Source: Fischerella muscicola SAG 1427-1 = PCC 73103
GTDB taxonomy: Bacteria; Cyanobacteriota; Cyanobacteriia; Cyanobacteriales; Nostocaceae
Direction: 5' to 3'
Length of the DNA: 64,000 bases
Assembly: GCF_000317245.1 (NCBI RefSeq)
Contig: NZ_AJLJ01000194.1
Span: 42,776-106,775, forward strand
Positions within the stretch are counted from its first letter, which is position 1; every line of letters begins with the position of its first letter. Below, one piece after another: positions 54,115-62,859 of the stretch. A model generated the notes under the pieces. It was not told where the DNA came from. It did not search any database and worked only from the letters and a program-made list of their open reading frames with translations. Both the position numbers and the translations under genes were made by a program.

Positions 54115-55188
54115 ATGGACACTCAACCCTCTATTTTAGTTATTGATGATGAACCGGATAACTTCGATGTTGTTGAAACGTTGTTGGATGGTGAAAACTA
54201 TCAGCTACACTACGCTCCTACTGGTAAAGGCGCTCTTGATCGCCTCCATAGTTTTCGACCTGATGTGATTTTGTTGGATGTGATGATGCCTGATCTAGAT
54301 GGGATGGAAGTTTGTCGGCGCATCAAAGCTAATCCGCAATGGCAGACAGTTCCGATTATTATGGTGACGGCATTAACTGCCAAAGAAGACTTAGCTCAAT
54401 GTTTAGCTACGGGTGCAGACGACTTCATTAGTAAACCCGTCAATGGTGTGGAATTACGAGCTAGAGTTCATTCCATGTTAAGGATTAAGCAGCAGTACGA
54501 TAGTGTCCAAGATTTGCTCAAACTGCGAGAAGACATGGTTAACATGATTGTCCATGACTTGCGAAATCCCCTGGCGAGTATTGTCCTATCGACTGAAATT
54601 CTCCGGCTTCCTGGTTTGTCACCCGAAAAGCAGCAACAAAAGATCGAGGAAATTGTCAGCGCTGGACAACAACTGCAATCGCTGATTAATAGCTTGCTGC
54701 TCATGGCAAAGTTAGAATCTGGCAAAATGTCTCTCAACTACACAGAAGTAGACCTGAGCGCGCTTTGTATTTCAGCTGTGGCAGATATTGAAGCGATCGC
54801 CGCTCAAAAAAATCTCACCCTTGTCAGTGAACTACCCAAACCTGGTGGAGTTGTGAAGGTAGATGCAGCGATCTTTCGGCGAGTCCTGGATAATTTGCTT
54901 TCTAATGCGATTAAGTTCTCACCGTCCAACTCTCAAGTGATTATACAGGCAGAGTATTTGGAAGCAGGTGCAAAAGTGCAAGTTGTTGATTCAGGCCCCG
55001 GAGTCAGTAAAGACTTACAACAACGAGTTTTTGAGAAATATGAGATTGGAACTCTGCTTCAAGAAGTTTCGCAAATTGGTTTAGGATTAGCTTTCTGCAA
55101 AATGGCGATCGAGGCACATCACGGCATTATTACTGTTGAAGATAATCATCCACAGGGTAGTGTCTTTACGGTATTGGTTAAAGACTAG
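54115..55188 (+). CDS. Receiver-histidine kinase (REC-HisKA-HATPase)
   Basis: This 357-residue protein has an N-terminal receiver with Asp55 (VILLDVMMPDLDG), then HisKA with His147 (IVHDLRNPLA) and HATPase with NLLSNAIKFS, DSGPGVS and GLGLAFCK. It has no membrane segment. The receiver on its own kinase is the layout of phosphorelay intermediates or output-coupled kinases. The ATG 54115 is 12 bp after the hybrid kinase stop (TTG 54112 would add one codon). The tail ends in a MITE arm: its stop codon is inside the inverted repeat. Confidence 0.92.
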   Translation: MDTQPSILVIDDEPDNFDVVETLLDGENYQLHYAPTGKGALDRLHSFRPDVILLDVMMPDLDGMEVCRRIKANPQWQTVPIIMVTALTAKEDLAQCLATGADDFISKPVNGVELRARVHSMLRIKQQYDSVQDLLKLREDMVNMIVHDLRNPLASIVLSTEILRLPGLSPEKQQQKIEEIVSAGQQLQSLINSLLLMAKLESGKMSLNYTEVDLSALCISAVADIEAIAAQKNLTLVSELPKPGGVVKVDAAIFRRVLDNLLSNAIKFSPSNSQVIIQAEYLEAGAKVQVVDSGPGVSKDLQQRVFEKYEIGTLLQEVSQIGLGLAFCKMAIEAHHGIITVEDNHPQGSVFTVLVKD

Positions 55189-55295
55189 TGGTCTGTTTCA
55201 TTAGTTTTGATAGGCTGCAAGATCCCCGACTTTTTTAAAAAGTCGGAGATCTGTCCCCTCACAACTTCTCATAACTTTTGCGAAAGACCACTAGT
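55184..55295. mobile_element. MITE-like inverted repeat overlapping a kinase stop codon
   Basis: Outer arms ACTAGTGGTCTGTTTC and GAAAGACCACTAGT bound about 112 bp. The centre is a 33-bp palindrome (55220-55252) of the AGATCCCCGACTT type. The TAG of the upstream kinase lies in the left arm. Confidence 0.7.
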
Positions 55296-55393
55296 ACTCC
55301 ACCAAAGACAATTTCATCAGAAACTAGGGAACTGATCAAACCAGTACAAGCACGTCTAAGCACATCAACACCGAGTCAGCCAAGTCACTGTAA

Positions 55394-56581
55394 TCAAATG
55401 TCCAACTCTCGCATTCCGCCTAAAATTTGTTGATATGCTTGGATGGTTTGACAAGCGATCGCATCCCAACTATAGTTTTGCAATGCATATTCTTTAGCGT
55501 TTAATCCCCGGCGTTGACATTCCGCAGGATTTTGCAAAGCGGTACGCAATGACTCAGTGAGTGCTAGCACGTCTGTTGTAGTCACCCATCCCGACTGGCT
55601 TTCCTGCACTTGTTGGTGAATATGCACTTGATCGGAAATGACTACAGGTGTTCCTGCGACCATTGCTTCAGCGACAGCGATACCAAAATTTTCGTAGTAG
55701 GAAGGTAAAACAAATAAATCAGCAGCTTGTAGTAGACTAGATTTTAATTCTCCTGTAACAAAACCAGTAATTGTAGTGTGCGATCGCAAATTAGAATGAT
55801 CTATCTGTGATTTGATTTTATTCTCATAATCTGGCTCTTGCGGATTTGTTCCAGCTAAAACAAAGTGAAACTTGAACCCTGCAACTAAAAGCTTTTCCAA
55901 AGCTGGAATCAACAAATTCAAACCCTTCTTTTTATCAATTCGCGACATAAACAACACCAACGGTATATCATTATCAATACCCAATTGATTACGTATGCTT
56001 TCCTTATTTTCTTGGGGAGGAATCACACCTAATTGAATTACCAAATCTCGTGTTTTCACTCCGAATCTTTCGGAAATTTGCGCTTCTTGAACACTAGTAA
56101 AATGAAGTGCAGCAGCGCCAGCGATATTATCACGTTCTAATATCGCAGCATAAATCTTTTTCAGATAACTTTTCTTTTGTAAATCGGCTGGGTCAAGAGT
56201 ACCTAAAGGACGCAATATATAAGGTAATTTTCGACGATGACAAATTGCCGCAGCAGCACTACTTACAGGAGAAAATAAAGCATGAATATGGGCTAAATCA
56301 AACTCTTGAGCATGGCGATTTAACCACCTGCATAAATTAAGAGAAAATTTGTAGCGACGAAAAGGCGCGCAACGAAAATAAATTATTTCATAATCATCTT
56401 TCTGAATAGGAACATTTAAATTAACCTCCAAAGGTTTTTGACCGTGATCACCATTACTATCAGTTGTAATCACAGTAACTTTCACACCTCCTTTTGCTAA
56501 AGCCGGGGCTAATCCTAGTACCATTTGACTTGGGCCACCGTAAATTAAAGAGATAGAAGGAACAATCTGGAGAATATGCAT
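55394..56581 (-). CDS. Family 4 glycosyltransferase (exopolysaccharide)
   Basis: This 395-residue GT-B enzyme begins MHILQIVPSISLIYGGPSQM. GVIPPQENKESIRNQLGI, PLVLFMSRIDKKKGLNLLIP and DLFVLPSYYENFGIAVAEAM (EX7E motif region) are the retaining-GT4 marks. I chose ATG 56581 over TTG 56620 because the extra 13 codons are encoded by spacer DNA upstream of the conserved opening. Substrate unknown; the neighbours suggest a polysaccharide. Confidence 0.92.
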   Translation of the reverse strand: MHILQIVPSISLIYGGPSQMVLGLAPALAKGGVKVTVITTDSNGDHGQKPLEVNLNVPIQKDDYEIIYFRCAPFRRYKFSLNLCRWLNRHAQEFDLAHIHALFSPVSSAAAAICHRRKLPYILRPLGTLDPADLQKKSYLKKIYAAILERDNIAGAAALHFTSVQEAQISERFGVKTRDLVIQLGVIPPQENKESIRNQLGIDNDIPLVLFMSRIDKKKGLNLLIPALEKLLVAGFKFHFVLAGTNPQEPDYENKIKSQIDHSNLRSHTTITGFVTGELKSSLLQAADLFVLPSYYENFGIAVAEAMVAGTPVVISDQVHIHQQVQESQSGWVTTTDVLALTESLRTALQNPAECQRRGLNAKEYALQNYSWDAIACQTIQAYQQILGGMRELDI

Positions 56582-56596
56582 TTTGTTGCTTAAAGG

Positions 56597-56725
56597 GTAT
56601 TTATAAAGTAAAAAAATCAAATTCTTGTAGGGTGTGTTAGGCGCATTTTTTATCTAAATTTTTCACGATAAATATAATAAAAGCGCCTAACGCACCGCCG
56701 ATAACATAGTGCTTAAGATTTACTA
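56597..56725. mobile_element. Degenerate relative of the AIPR-splitting MITE
   Basis: The left side has TATTTATAAAGTAAA and TTGTAGGGTGTGTTAG, the same blocks and order as the element at 3215. The interior forms TTAGGCGC / GCGCCTAA. The right end has decayed (GATTTACTAG). It lies in the gap between two minus-strand genes and covers the upstream spacer of the GT4 gene. Confidence 0.6.
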
Positions 56726-56727
56726 GT

Positions 56728-57810
56728 CTACTCTTTCCACAAATCAGAGCATTGCAAATCAAAAAAGGCTGTCATTGACTTTTGCAATTGTGGAAGCCAT
56801 ACCCATTTCATTTTTTGGCGCTGTTCATCGAAAACGCACCATTCTATAGCAACATAGATACTTTGAATAGCAGCAAGTTTATAATCATAAATTAGTTGTT
56901 CCCATGTATATCCTGTCACACCAAAAGATATTAAATTATCATGGTATTCGCGCAAAATTGGTATTTCAAAATTCCGCCTCAAATTAGTTTTCCACCAATG
57001 CACCATCATATATGCAATATCGCTTACTCCCAGCCAAGTTGTAAGTGACCAATCAAATGGCTGGCGGTCAATTAAATAAATTTTACCGTTATTATTTATT
57101 GGTGAAAGAATATTGCCTGGATTGACATCACTATGAATCAGAGTAAAACCAGAACTATTATTTGTGCGCTCAATCATTTTCGCAGGGTGATACTTAAAAA
57201 TATCCATGAGCGCATGTTTCCATGAAATATCAATTTCAGCTTCAATATCTCCAAGCATAGGTAACAAACCTCCTTGAGAATGAGCAACATATCGTTCAAT
57301 AGCAATCTGATTTGGAATAATGCTTCCTATAGTAGATAATTTTTCTGCTCCCCACCAATGAGCATGTATTGCTGCTAAAGCTCTAGCAACAGAACATCCA
57401 TAATTAAGTGTTGGCTTGGTTCGCCAATTGTTGCGGTGAGTTACAGAAAGATCGTCCATCAAAATGTGATACATATATGGGTTATCTGAGTACCGTGCAT
57501 GATAACAAGTGGGTATCGGTGAATCGGCAAGATTGATATAATCCCTCGTGTAGTAATTTACTTCAGAGTAATTTGTGAAGTTGCTATCTCCTGCACACAT
57601 TTTTAGGAGTAGAAATTCTGGTAACTTTCCTGTTGCTCCATGTTCATAACCAATTTTGATTTTTGCGATTTGTGCATTATCACTATCTAAAAGTTTGATG
57701 TCAAAGTCATTGATCCTACCAGTGAGCAGCGCACCACTTTGAGTAAGAACAGAATTGAGCCAGTCAAGATTGACTTGCTGTACATTCGTGATGACCTTAT
57801 TTACATCCAT
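56728..57810 (-). CDS. APH/choline-kinase-fold phosphotransferase
   Basis: This 360-residue protein is of the aminoglycoside-phosphotransferase fold (EcKinase/DUF1679-like). The catalytic loop is TLIHSDVNPGNILSPIN, with the metal Asp in IYLIDRQPFDWS. The N-terminal nucleotide site includes LLLKMCAGDSNF. It would phosphorylate a small molecule. In this place, among glycosyltransferases, a sugar or polyol acceptor is plausible but not shown. A MITE lies downstream and a 33-bp palindrome upstream. Confidence 0.85.
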   Translation of the reverse strand: MDVNKVITNVQQVNLDWLNSVLTQSGALLTGRINDFDIKLLDSDNAQIAKIKIGYEHGATGKLPEFLLLKMCAGDSNFTNYSEVNYYTRDYINLADSPIPTCYHARYSDNPYMYHILMDDLSVTHRNNWRTKPTLNYGCSVARALAAIHAHWWGAEKLSTIGSIIPNQIAIERYVAHSQGGLLPMLGDIEAEIDISWKHALMDIFKYHPAKMIERTNNSSGFTLIHSDVNPGNILSPINNNGKIYLIDRQPFDWSLTTWLGVSDIAYMMVHWWKTNLRRNFEIPILREYHDNLISFGVTGYTWEQLIYDYKLAAIQSIYVAIEWCVFDEQRQKMKWVWLPQLQKSMTAFFDLQCSDLWKE

Positions 57811-57875
57811 TTTGAATTTTTAAGAAGTTGGTGATTTTTCATTCATAACTATAGTCGAGATAAATGAGTGATTAT

Positions 57876-57908
57876 AGATCCCCGACTTCTTTAAGAAGTC
57901 GGGGATCT
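57876..57908. repeat. 33-bp extragenic palindrome (copy 3)
   Basis: Perfect arms AGATCCCCGACTTCT / AGAAGTCGGGGATCT with a 3-bp loop, upstream of the phosphotransferase and downstream of the GT4 gene. Confidence 0.9.
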
Positions 57909-57941
57909 GAACACACGCGATTCATCAAAACTAGAATAAAT

Positions 57942-59117
57942 TCATAAATCAAGAATCTCTCTATAAAACTCTAATTGCTGTTTTGCTAAAGCTTTATTTG
58001 TATATTGTGACATTGCTTTTTGATAGCCCATTTCACCTAAATCTTGGGCAAAATCTGGTTTTTCTATTAATTTGAGAATACAATCTGCAAGGATTTGGGT
58101 ATTTCCTTCAGGAAATATTAAACCAACATTACCAATTACGTGAGGAATCTCACCAGAATCAGAACCAATCACGGGTACTTTACAAGCCATTGCTTCAATT
58201 AGAACATGACCAAATTGTTCTTTCCAACCAATAGCAGTTAATGTTTTAAATTTGTATGTGGTTTCCGATGGTAGTAGCAGAGTATTCATTAAGTTGATAT
58301 ATTTATAAACTTCATCATGTGGAACACTTTCTACTATCATTATTCGGTCTTGAATCTGGTTTTCTGCGGCTTTATGCATTAACTCTGTCCGCAAGTCACC
58401 ACGTCCTAGCAGCAATAATTTCCAAGGTTTATCTTTTGGCAAAAGAGTTAAAGCATCTATTAAAGTTAACAATCCTTTTTCTTTTACAAATCTCCCGACA
58501 AATCCAATAATAAATTCATCTGTTTTAATACCTAATTGTTTGGCTAAATCTGGTTGTGATTGAGGTGTAAATACACGTTCATCTACACCTAGTTGAGGCA
58601 TAACTTTAATTGCTCCTTCGTATCCACGTTGGCGTAATATTTCTGCACCATCTTGATTGCCAGATATAATACCGTGGCTATTTTGGAGATTATATTTTTC
58701 TAATAAATAAACTGGAAAATTTAATTCGTACGGTAAATTCCACCACGTAAGAAATAAATTTTTTGCTTGTAATCCCAAAACTTTATTCAAAGTAATCATT
58801 TGAGCATAAGCCAGACTTCTCGAACCTTGTTCTACTTGAATTATTTGGGGGCGAAACTGTCGCATTAAAGATATTAAATCAGTACCAAAAGTCAATAATC
58901 CTTGATGATTTTGACTAAAGTTAGAAACAGGAACAATCCGAAATCTACCTTCTTGGCGATATTTAGTTTCAATAATTTTGTTTTGAACTCCTCCAGGTTG
59001 CCATTTTTTAGGTACTACAACCGTGACTTCAATCTTTGATTCTAACTGAGATAGAGCCAGTAATTTCTCACAATTAATATCTACAATATAGCTATGGCTA
59101 GCGACTAGAATTTTCAT
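57942..59117 (-). CDS. Family 4 glycosyltransferase
   Basis: This 391-residue GT-B protein has MKILVASHSYIVDINCEKLL, IIGFVGRFVKEKGLLTLIDA, LLLLGRGDLRTELMHKA and FGHVLIEAMACKVPVIGSDSGEIP (EX7E). It is retaining GT4 in type. It lies in the same minus-strand set as the GT2 and O-antigen polymerase genes. The acceptor is unknown. Confidence 0.93.
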   Translation of the reverse strand: MKILVASHSYIVDINCEKLLALSQLESKIEVTVVVPKKWQPGGVQNKIIETKYRQEGRFRIVPVSNFSQNHQGLLTFGTDLISLMRQFRPQIIQVEQGSRSLAYAQMITLNKVLGLQAKNLFLTWWNLPYELNFPVYLLEKYNLQNSHGIISGNQDGAEILRQRGYEGAIKVMPQLGVDERVFTPQSQPDLAKQLGIKTDEFIIGFVGRFVKEKGLLTLIDALTLLPKDKPWKLLLLGRGDLRTELMHKAAENQIQDRIMIVESVPHDEVYKYINLMNTLLLPSETTYKFKTLTAIGWKEQFGHVLIEAMACKVPVIGSDSGEIPHVIGNVGLIFPEGNTQILADCILKLIEKPDFAQDLGEMGYQKAMSQYTNKALAKQQLEFYREILDL

Positions 59118-59144
59118 AAATAAAAAATATAATAATTAATATAT

Positions 59145-59206
59145 GAAGTTCGTAGTAAGAACTTAATTCCTTATTTTTTAAGCACTAAATGCTTACTACA
59201 AACTTC
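59145..59206. repeat. Palindromic repeat overlapping the end of a GT2 gene
   Basis: Arms GAAGTTCGTAGTAAG and CTTACTACAAACTTC. The last dozen codons of the GT2 gene (KQEVCSKHLVLKK) are encoded by it. Related sequences: 14898-14937, 62038-62100, 62890-62930. Confidence 0.75.
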
Positions 59207-60274
59207 TTGCTTGTCTAGACGAGTGTAAATTTGACCATCATGCCAAAGAGATTGGATGATGGTTCCTAAAGCTTTAGCAAAACCTAAAGTGTAGAAAATA
59301 GCACGGGTGAAAATTTTGATTGGGGAACCACTTTTGTGACAAGGGGGACGTCCTAAAACATGACAATCAAACAAACGGATGTAAAGGCGTAAAGCTTGAC
59401 TAACAGTCAGATTTTTTAGTCCCAATAGAAAATGATTGTGATAAAAAGTAAGTTGATATTTGAGCGATCGCATACTAATATCATGACAACCACCCGTTTC
59501 TTCACCCAAATGCACTAAACTCGCTTCTGGGTCGTACCAAATCTTATAACCAGTTTGTCGTAACCGTAAACAAAAATCAGATTCTTCCCGGACTGCACTA
59601 CCACGAAATCTTTCATCAAAATGCAGTCCATGCTTAGTAAAAATTTCGCGACGAAATGACATATTACAACCCCTTGCTGTTAGGACTTCTTGGGGTTTGA
59701 TTGTATGCACCAAATCTATATAATACCAAGCTATTCCGGGATCCATTGCTTGGGGAGGTAGATATTCAATAGTTTTATAAGGTGCATCTCCTTGTGTTTT
59801 TCCTTGGACAGTATCAGCTATTTTCATCCTGTCAAAAACTCGCCCAGCTACAGCGCCTATCTCTGGTTTATCTAAATAGTTTTTTGCATGAGCTGATAAA
59901 AATCCAGGGTTTAATTTTACGTCATCATCAATAAATAAAATGATATCTCCTTGAGCGCGTCGTACTGCATAATTGCGCGCTCCTGGTAAACTAGCCCAGT
60001 TTAAACGGAACCATTGAATTTTACCTGTTGTAGCTTGTTCAGATAAAAAAGCTTCGATTTTTACTTCATGTTTTGGAGTTTGGTCTACTACTAAAACTTC
60101 AAAATTTGTATAATCTTGATTCAATACATCAACCACACTATCTCGCAGTGCTTCTTCTCGACCATAGGTGGGAATAATCACAGAAATCAAAGGTATTTTG
60201 TCATTAGAGACGCGATTAATCGCGTCTTTACAAGAGATGCGATTAATCGCGTCTTTACAAGAGTCATTTGTCAT
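59171..60274 (-). CDS. Family 2 glycosyltransferase
   Basis: This 367-residue GT-A enzyme has IPLISVIIPTYGREEAL, FEVLVVDQTP, GARNYAVRRAQGDIILFIDDD (DDD metal motif) and REESDFCLRLRQTGYKIWYD. The N-terminus MTND is followed by 21 codons of a palindromic tandem repeat (KDAINRIS / KDAINRVS), after which KIPLISV starts. Its C-terminus also ends in a repeat. The upstream O-antigen polymerase gene overlaps its start by 11 bp, so the two are coupled. Confidence 0.93.
   Translation of the reverse strand: MTNDSCKDAINRISCKDAINRVSNDKIPLISVIIPTYGREEALRDSVVDVLNQDYTNFEVLVVDQTPKHEVKIEAFLSEQATTGKIQWFRLNWASLPGARNYAVRRAQGDIILFIDDDVKLNPGFLSAHAKNYLDKPEIGAVAGRVFDRMKIADTVQGKTQGDAPYKTIEYLPPQAMDPGIAWYYIDLVHTIKPQEVLTARGCNMSFRREIFTKHGLHFDERFRGSAVREESDFCLRLRQTGYKIWYDPEASLVHLGEETGGCHDISMRSLKYQLTFYHNHFLLGLKNLTVSQALRLYIRLFDCHVLGRPPCHKSGSPIKIFTRAIFYTLGFAKALGTIIQSLWHDGQIYTRLDKQEVCSKHLVLKK
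60206..60262. repeat. 57-bp palindromic tandem repeat near the start codon of a GT2 gene
   Basis: Two 27-bp units each containing the palindrome GACGCGATTAATCGCGTC (the second starts GATGCG). The insert is flanked by GTCATT on both sides (60200-60205 and 60263-60268). Insert plus one flank is 63 bp, or 21 codons, and the frame is kept. Confidence 0.8.
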
Positions 60275-61943
60275 TTGTTAGTTGTTCCTCCTTGTTTCCC
60301 TTGTCTCCTAATTGTTGCAGTCTTTCCATTTTGTCTATAACTGGTAATTTTAAAAGAATCCCAGCAGCAAACCAATAATAAACAGCTACAGGATCAACAT
60401 CTAAAGGATAGTAATAGGTGTTGTAACTAATAAACAATATAAACACCCACATAGCAGCACCGTAACTGCGGAAATTACGGTTTTTTACCAAACGATATTG
60501 TCGAAAACAAATAATTGTTAAGGTTGTCACTAAACCAATAAATCCTAAGAGTCCAAAAATTCCTACTTCATACATGACTTTTGGATAATAGGTTTCGACT
60601 AGCTTTGTTGGTCCCATCGCACGTGCAGAATTTGTCGCACGACCTAAACCACTTCCAAATAGGCCATCTACACTTTTCCAATTTTCCTCAAATTGTTGCA
60701 CTATAAATTCATAGGGAGGGGAAGCATTCCAACGGGCAACAAAACTATCTGTTCTTTCTTGGACAACAGTGGGATTACTAACTATTGCAATTCCCAAAAG
60801 AATAGCTAATCCACCAAATATAGGAATAAATCTTTTTAAATTACCAATTTGACCTGTCAGCAAAAGTAACATGACAAAACAAACTGGTACTAAAGCTAAA
60901 GCTATTCTTTGTCCAGAAATAACTGCATTAATAAATACAGATGCCATTGAAGCTAAACTGATAATTCGCCAAATAATAGCAGGGTCACTAAAGCCAGTTG
61001 CAAAAGTAAAAAACGTGCTAGAAATTAAAAACCATGCCCATTGCCAAGGTGCAACAAAAGTTCCTGGTAAGCGAATCATTCCTTGACTAGGACTATAGAC
61101 TAATGAACCACCAAAAAAACATCTAGCTTCGAGGGAAGCTTTAAATAATGCAGCACCCTCTGCATTTCTCGTACCTTCACATATTCCAGTTAGTAATAAT
61201 AAATATTGAATAAATCCCAGCACACAAGCAGCAAATATTAAAACAATTTGTAAGCGAGAAATAAATAGAAAATCCCGCTTATTACGAATTAAATAATAAA
61301 CACAAGCAATCAGAGGTACATAACCTAAAAATACTTTTAAGCCCAAAATTCCCATACCAATTGGAAATTCTTTTGGTGGTGTTTTAAAAAGGGCAACAGG
61401 AGGCGGATTAAACTGCTGTCCACCATTGACGAATAACAGTGTTACTATACATAATCCTAATAAAATATATAGCGGAGTTTTAATTCCCTGCGGAATAATT
61501 AGGGGTAATCTCTGTTTGCGACAATTCTGCCAAAGTGCAATCAATGCAGGAATATAAAAAGAGTCTTTTGCCAATTGCAGTATGGGACTATTGCCGATGT
61601 AGTAGGTGATAGTACCTCCAAATGGCACATAAAAAATAAAAGCAAACAAAGCTTGACGGGGATATTTGTAGGCGAGTGACATAACTATAATCCCCATTAC
61701 TGCTGGAACTGCTGCTTTAATTCCAGCTACTAAAAAAAGAATAAAACCAAGAAATAAACCGCCACCAATTGCAGGAGTCAGTATATTGATTAGTTCTTGA
61801 CGCGCCTGTGCTGCTTTGCGCTTTTGGGCTAAACGTTCTTTGAGGGTAAGGGTGGGAGTTTCCTGTTTTTTCTGCTTTTTGGTTTTTTTATTTTTCTGAT
61901 TTGTTTTTTTATTTGTCCGAGATTTGAGCTTTGATTTCGGCAT
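60264..61943 (-). CDS. O-antigen polymerase/ligase-family membrane protein
   Basis: This 559-residue protein has a Lys/Gln-rich basic N-terminus (KSRTNKKTNQKNKKTKKQKK) and about twelve membrane segments, with the large periplasmic loop and LVETYYPKVMYEVGIFGLLG typical of the Wzy/WaaL O-antigen polymerase-ligase superfamily. GSGLGRATNSARAMGPTK is in that loop. It joins or polymerises sugar repeats at the membrane. The last codons (GDKGNKEEQLTNDK) run through a G-poor repeat. It overlaps the next GT2 gene by 11 bp. Confidence 0.85.
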   Translation of the reverse strand: MPKSKLKSRTNKKTNQKNKKTKKQKKQETPTLTLKERLAQKRKAAQARQELINILTPAIGGGLFLGFILFLVAGIKAAVPAVMGIIVMSLAYKYPRQALFAFIFYVPFGGTITYYIGNSPILQLAKDSFYIPALIALWQNCRKQRLPLIIPQGIKTPLYILLGLCIVTLLFVNGGQQFNPPPVALFKTPPKEFPIGMGILGLKVFLGYVPLIACVYYLIRNKRDFLFISRLQIVLIFAACVLGFIQYLLLLTGICEGTRNAEGAALFKASLEARCFFGGSLVYSPSQGMIRLPGTFVAPWQWAWFLISSTFFTFATGFSDPAIIWRIISLASMASVFINAVISGQRIALALVPVCFVMLLLLTGQIGNLKRFIPIFGGLAILLGIAIVSNPTVVQERTDSFVARWNASPPYEFIVQQFEENWKSVDGLFGSGLGRATNSARAMGPTKLVETYYPKVMYEVGIFGLLGFIGLVTTLTIICFRQYRLVKNRNFRSYGAAMWVFILFISYNTYYYPLDVDPVAVYYWFAAGILLKLPVIDKMERLQQLGDKGNKEEQLTNDK

Positions 61944-62269
61944 GATTTGCTATCAATACCCTATTGAATAGCCAATCATAGCCTTGGAAAGATTCAAATG
62001 TAAATAAATATACTGGTATAGAAATCATTAGTTATGAGGGGTTCGTAGTGTGGACTTTAGTCCTCAAATGTTTAAGCACTAAAGTGCTGACTACAAACCC
62101 AGCAAAATTAATGTTCTGGTACAAGAATTTTGTTATGTCTGGGGTAAGCATAAATGCATACGTAATAAACTACACATTTAATGTTCCCATTACAACAATA
62201 AAACTAACAATCAGATATTTAGAACCCCGACTTTTTGAAAAAGTCGGGGTTCTGGCTGGAATGAAAATT
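61944..62269. other. Spacer with two palindromic repeats
   Basis: No gene seen. Holds the repeat at 62038-62100 (GGGTTCGTAGT ... ACTACAAACCC with ACTTTAGT / ACTAAAGT inside) and the 33-bp palindrome at 62221-62253. Confidence 0.6.
62221..62253. repeat. 33-bp extragenic palindrome (copy 4)
   Basis: Arms AGAACCCCGACTTTT / AAAAGTCGGGGTTCT with a short loop: same design as copies 1-3 with compensatory changes in both arms (GAACCCC for GATCCCC). Confidence 0.88.
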
Positions 62270-62485
62270 TTAAACTTCTTGTTTTTGTTTCATTTTTTCA
62301 AGTTTTTGAGCTATGGCTTGAGCATCTTTGCCTAAAAAATTATTACTGTCGCCGTTACTCCAAATTATCTGACATGCTAATTGCCAAGACTGATGAATAT
62401 GAATCTGGCGAAACTGAATTTGACGAGCGTGAGCTAAGTTTAAGCAGCCTCTTGTGGGTGTTTGACAGAGAATAGGTTGTGGCAT
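62270..62485 (-). CDS. Conserved small protein, function unknown
   Basis: 71 residues: CQTPTRGCLNLAHARQIQFRQ, then WQLACQIIWSNGDSNNFLGKDA and a Lys/Gln-rich helical end. The central part looks like a beta-hairpin domain conserved in cyanobacterial small proteins (TPTRGC-NLA-RQI and WSNGD). Start ATG 62485. No operon partner. Moderately sure it is real. Confidence 0.5.
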   Translation of the reverse strand: MPQPILCQTPTRGCLNLAHARQIQFRQIHIHQSWQLACQIIWSNGDSNNFLGKDAQAIAQKLEKMKQKQEV

Positions 62486-62512
62486 AATTAGTTAAACCTT
62501 TAATAAAGGGTC

Positions 62513-62552
62513 GAGAAGCGGTTTTTACTTTGGTAGGTTGGAACCGCTTCTC
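62513..62552. repeat. Hairpin between divergent small genes
   Basis: GAGAAGCGGTT and AACCGCTTCTC form a perfect 11-bp stem with an 18-base loop. It lies between the small minus-strand gene and the HTH gene, so it may be a regulatory structure or operator rather than a terminator. Confidence 0.55.
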
Positions 62553-62631
62553 TTATTTCATTATTTACTAGTTATTTGCGCTTGTCAATAAGCGTAGTAA
62601 AATATCACGTTAAGAGTATTAGTGTATTGCT

Positions 62632-62859
62632 ATGGATATGAAGCAGTTAAGAGAAAAAATCGGTTTAAGAACAGTAGACGTAGCATCACAACTAGGAATT
62701 GCTGAGTCTACTGTTCGCAATTGGGACAGTGGGAGACATTCTCCGAGATTGTCTATTGAAGAAATACCTAAATTCTTGGAGGTGTATCAATGCACTCTTG
62801 AAGAAGCGATCGCAGCTGCAAAGGAAAGTAGAAGGAAGTTTGATGAGGCGAATTCCTGA
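62632..62859 (+). CDS. XRE-type helix-turn-helix regulator
   Basis: 75 residues forming one HTH_3 domain: MKQLREKIGLRTVDVASQLG, then IAESTVRNWDSGRHSP (recognition helix) and LSIEEIPKFLEVYQCTLEEAI. A short Lys/Arg tail follows. A DNA-binding repressor or a small partner of a larger system is likely; target unknown. Start may be ATG 62638. Confidence 0.85.
   Translation: MDMKQLREKIGLRTVDVASQLGIAESTVRNWDSGRHSPRLSIEEIPKFLEVYQCTLEEAIAAAKESRRKFDEANS

Noticed and set aside
62048..62335. 95-codon plus-strand frame
   Set aside because: It runs through two palindromic repeats and the opposite small gene, so it is repeat-driven.
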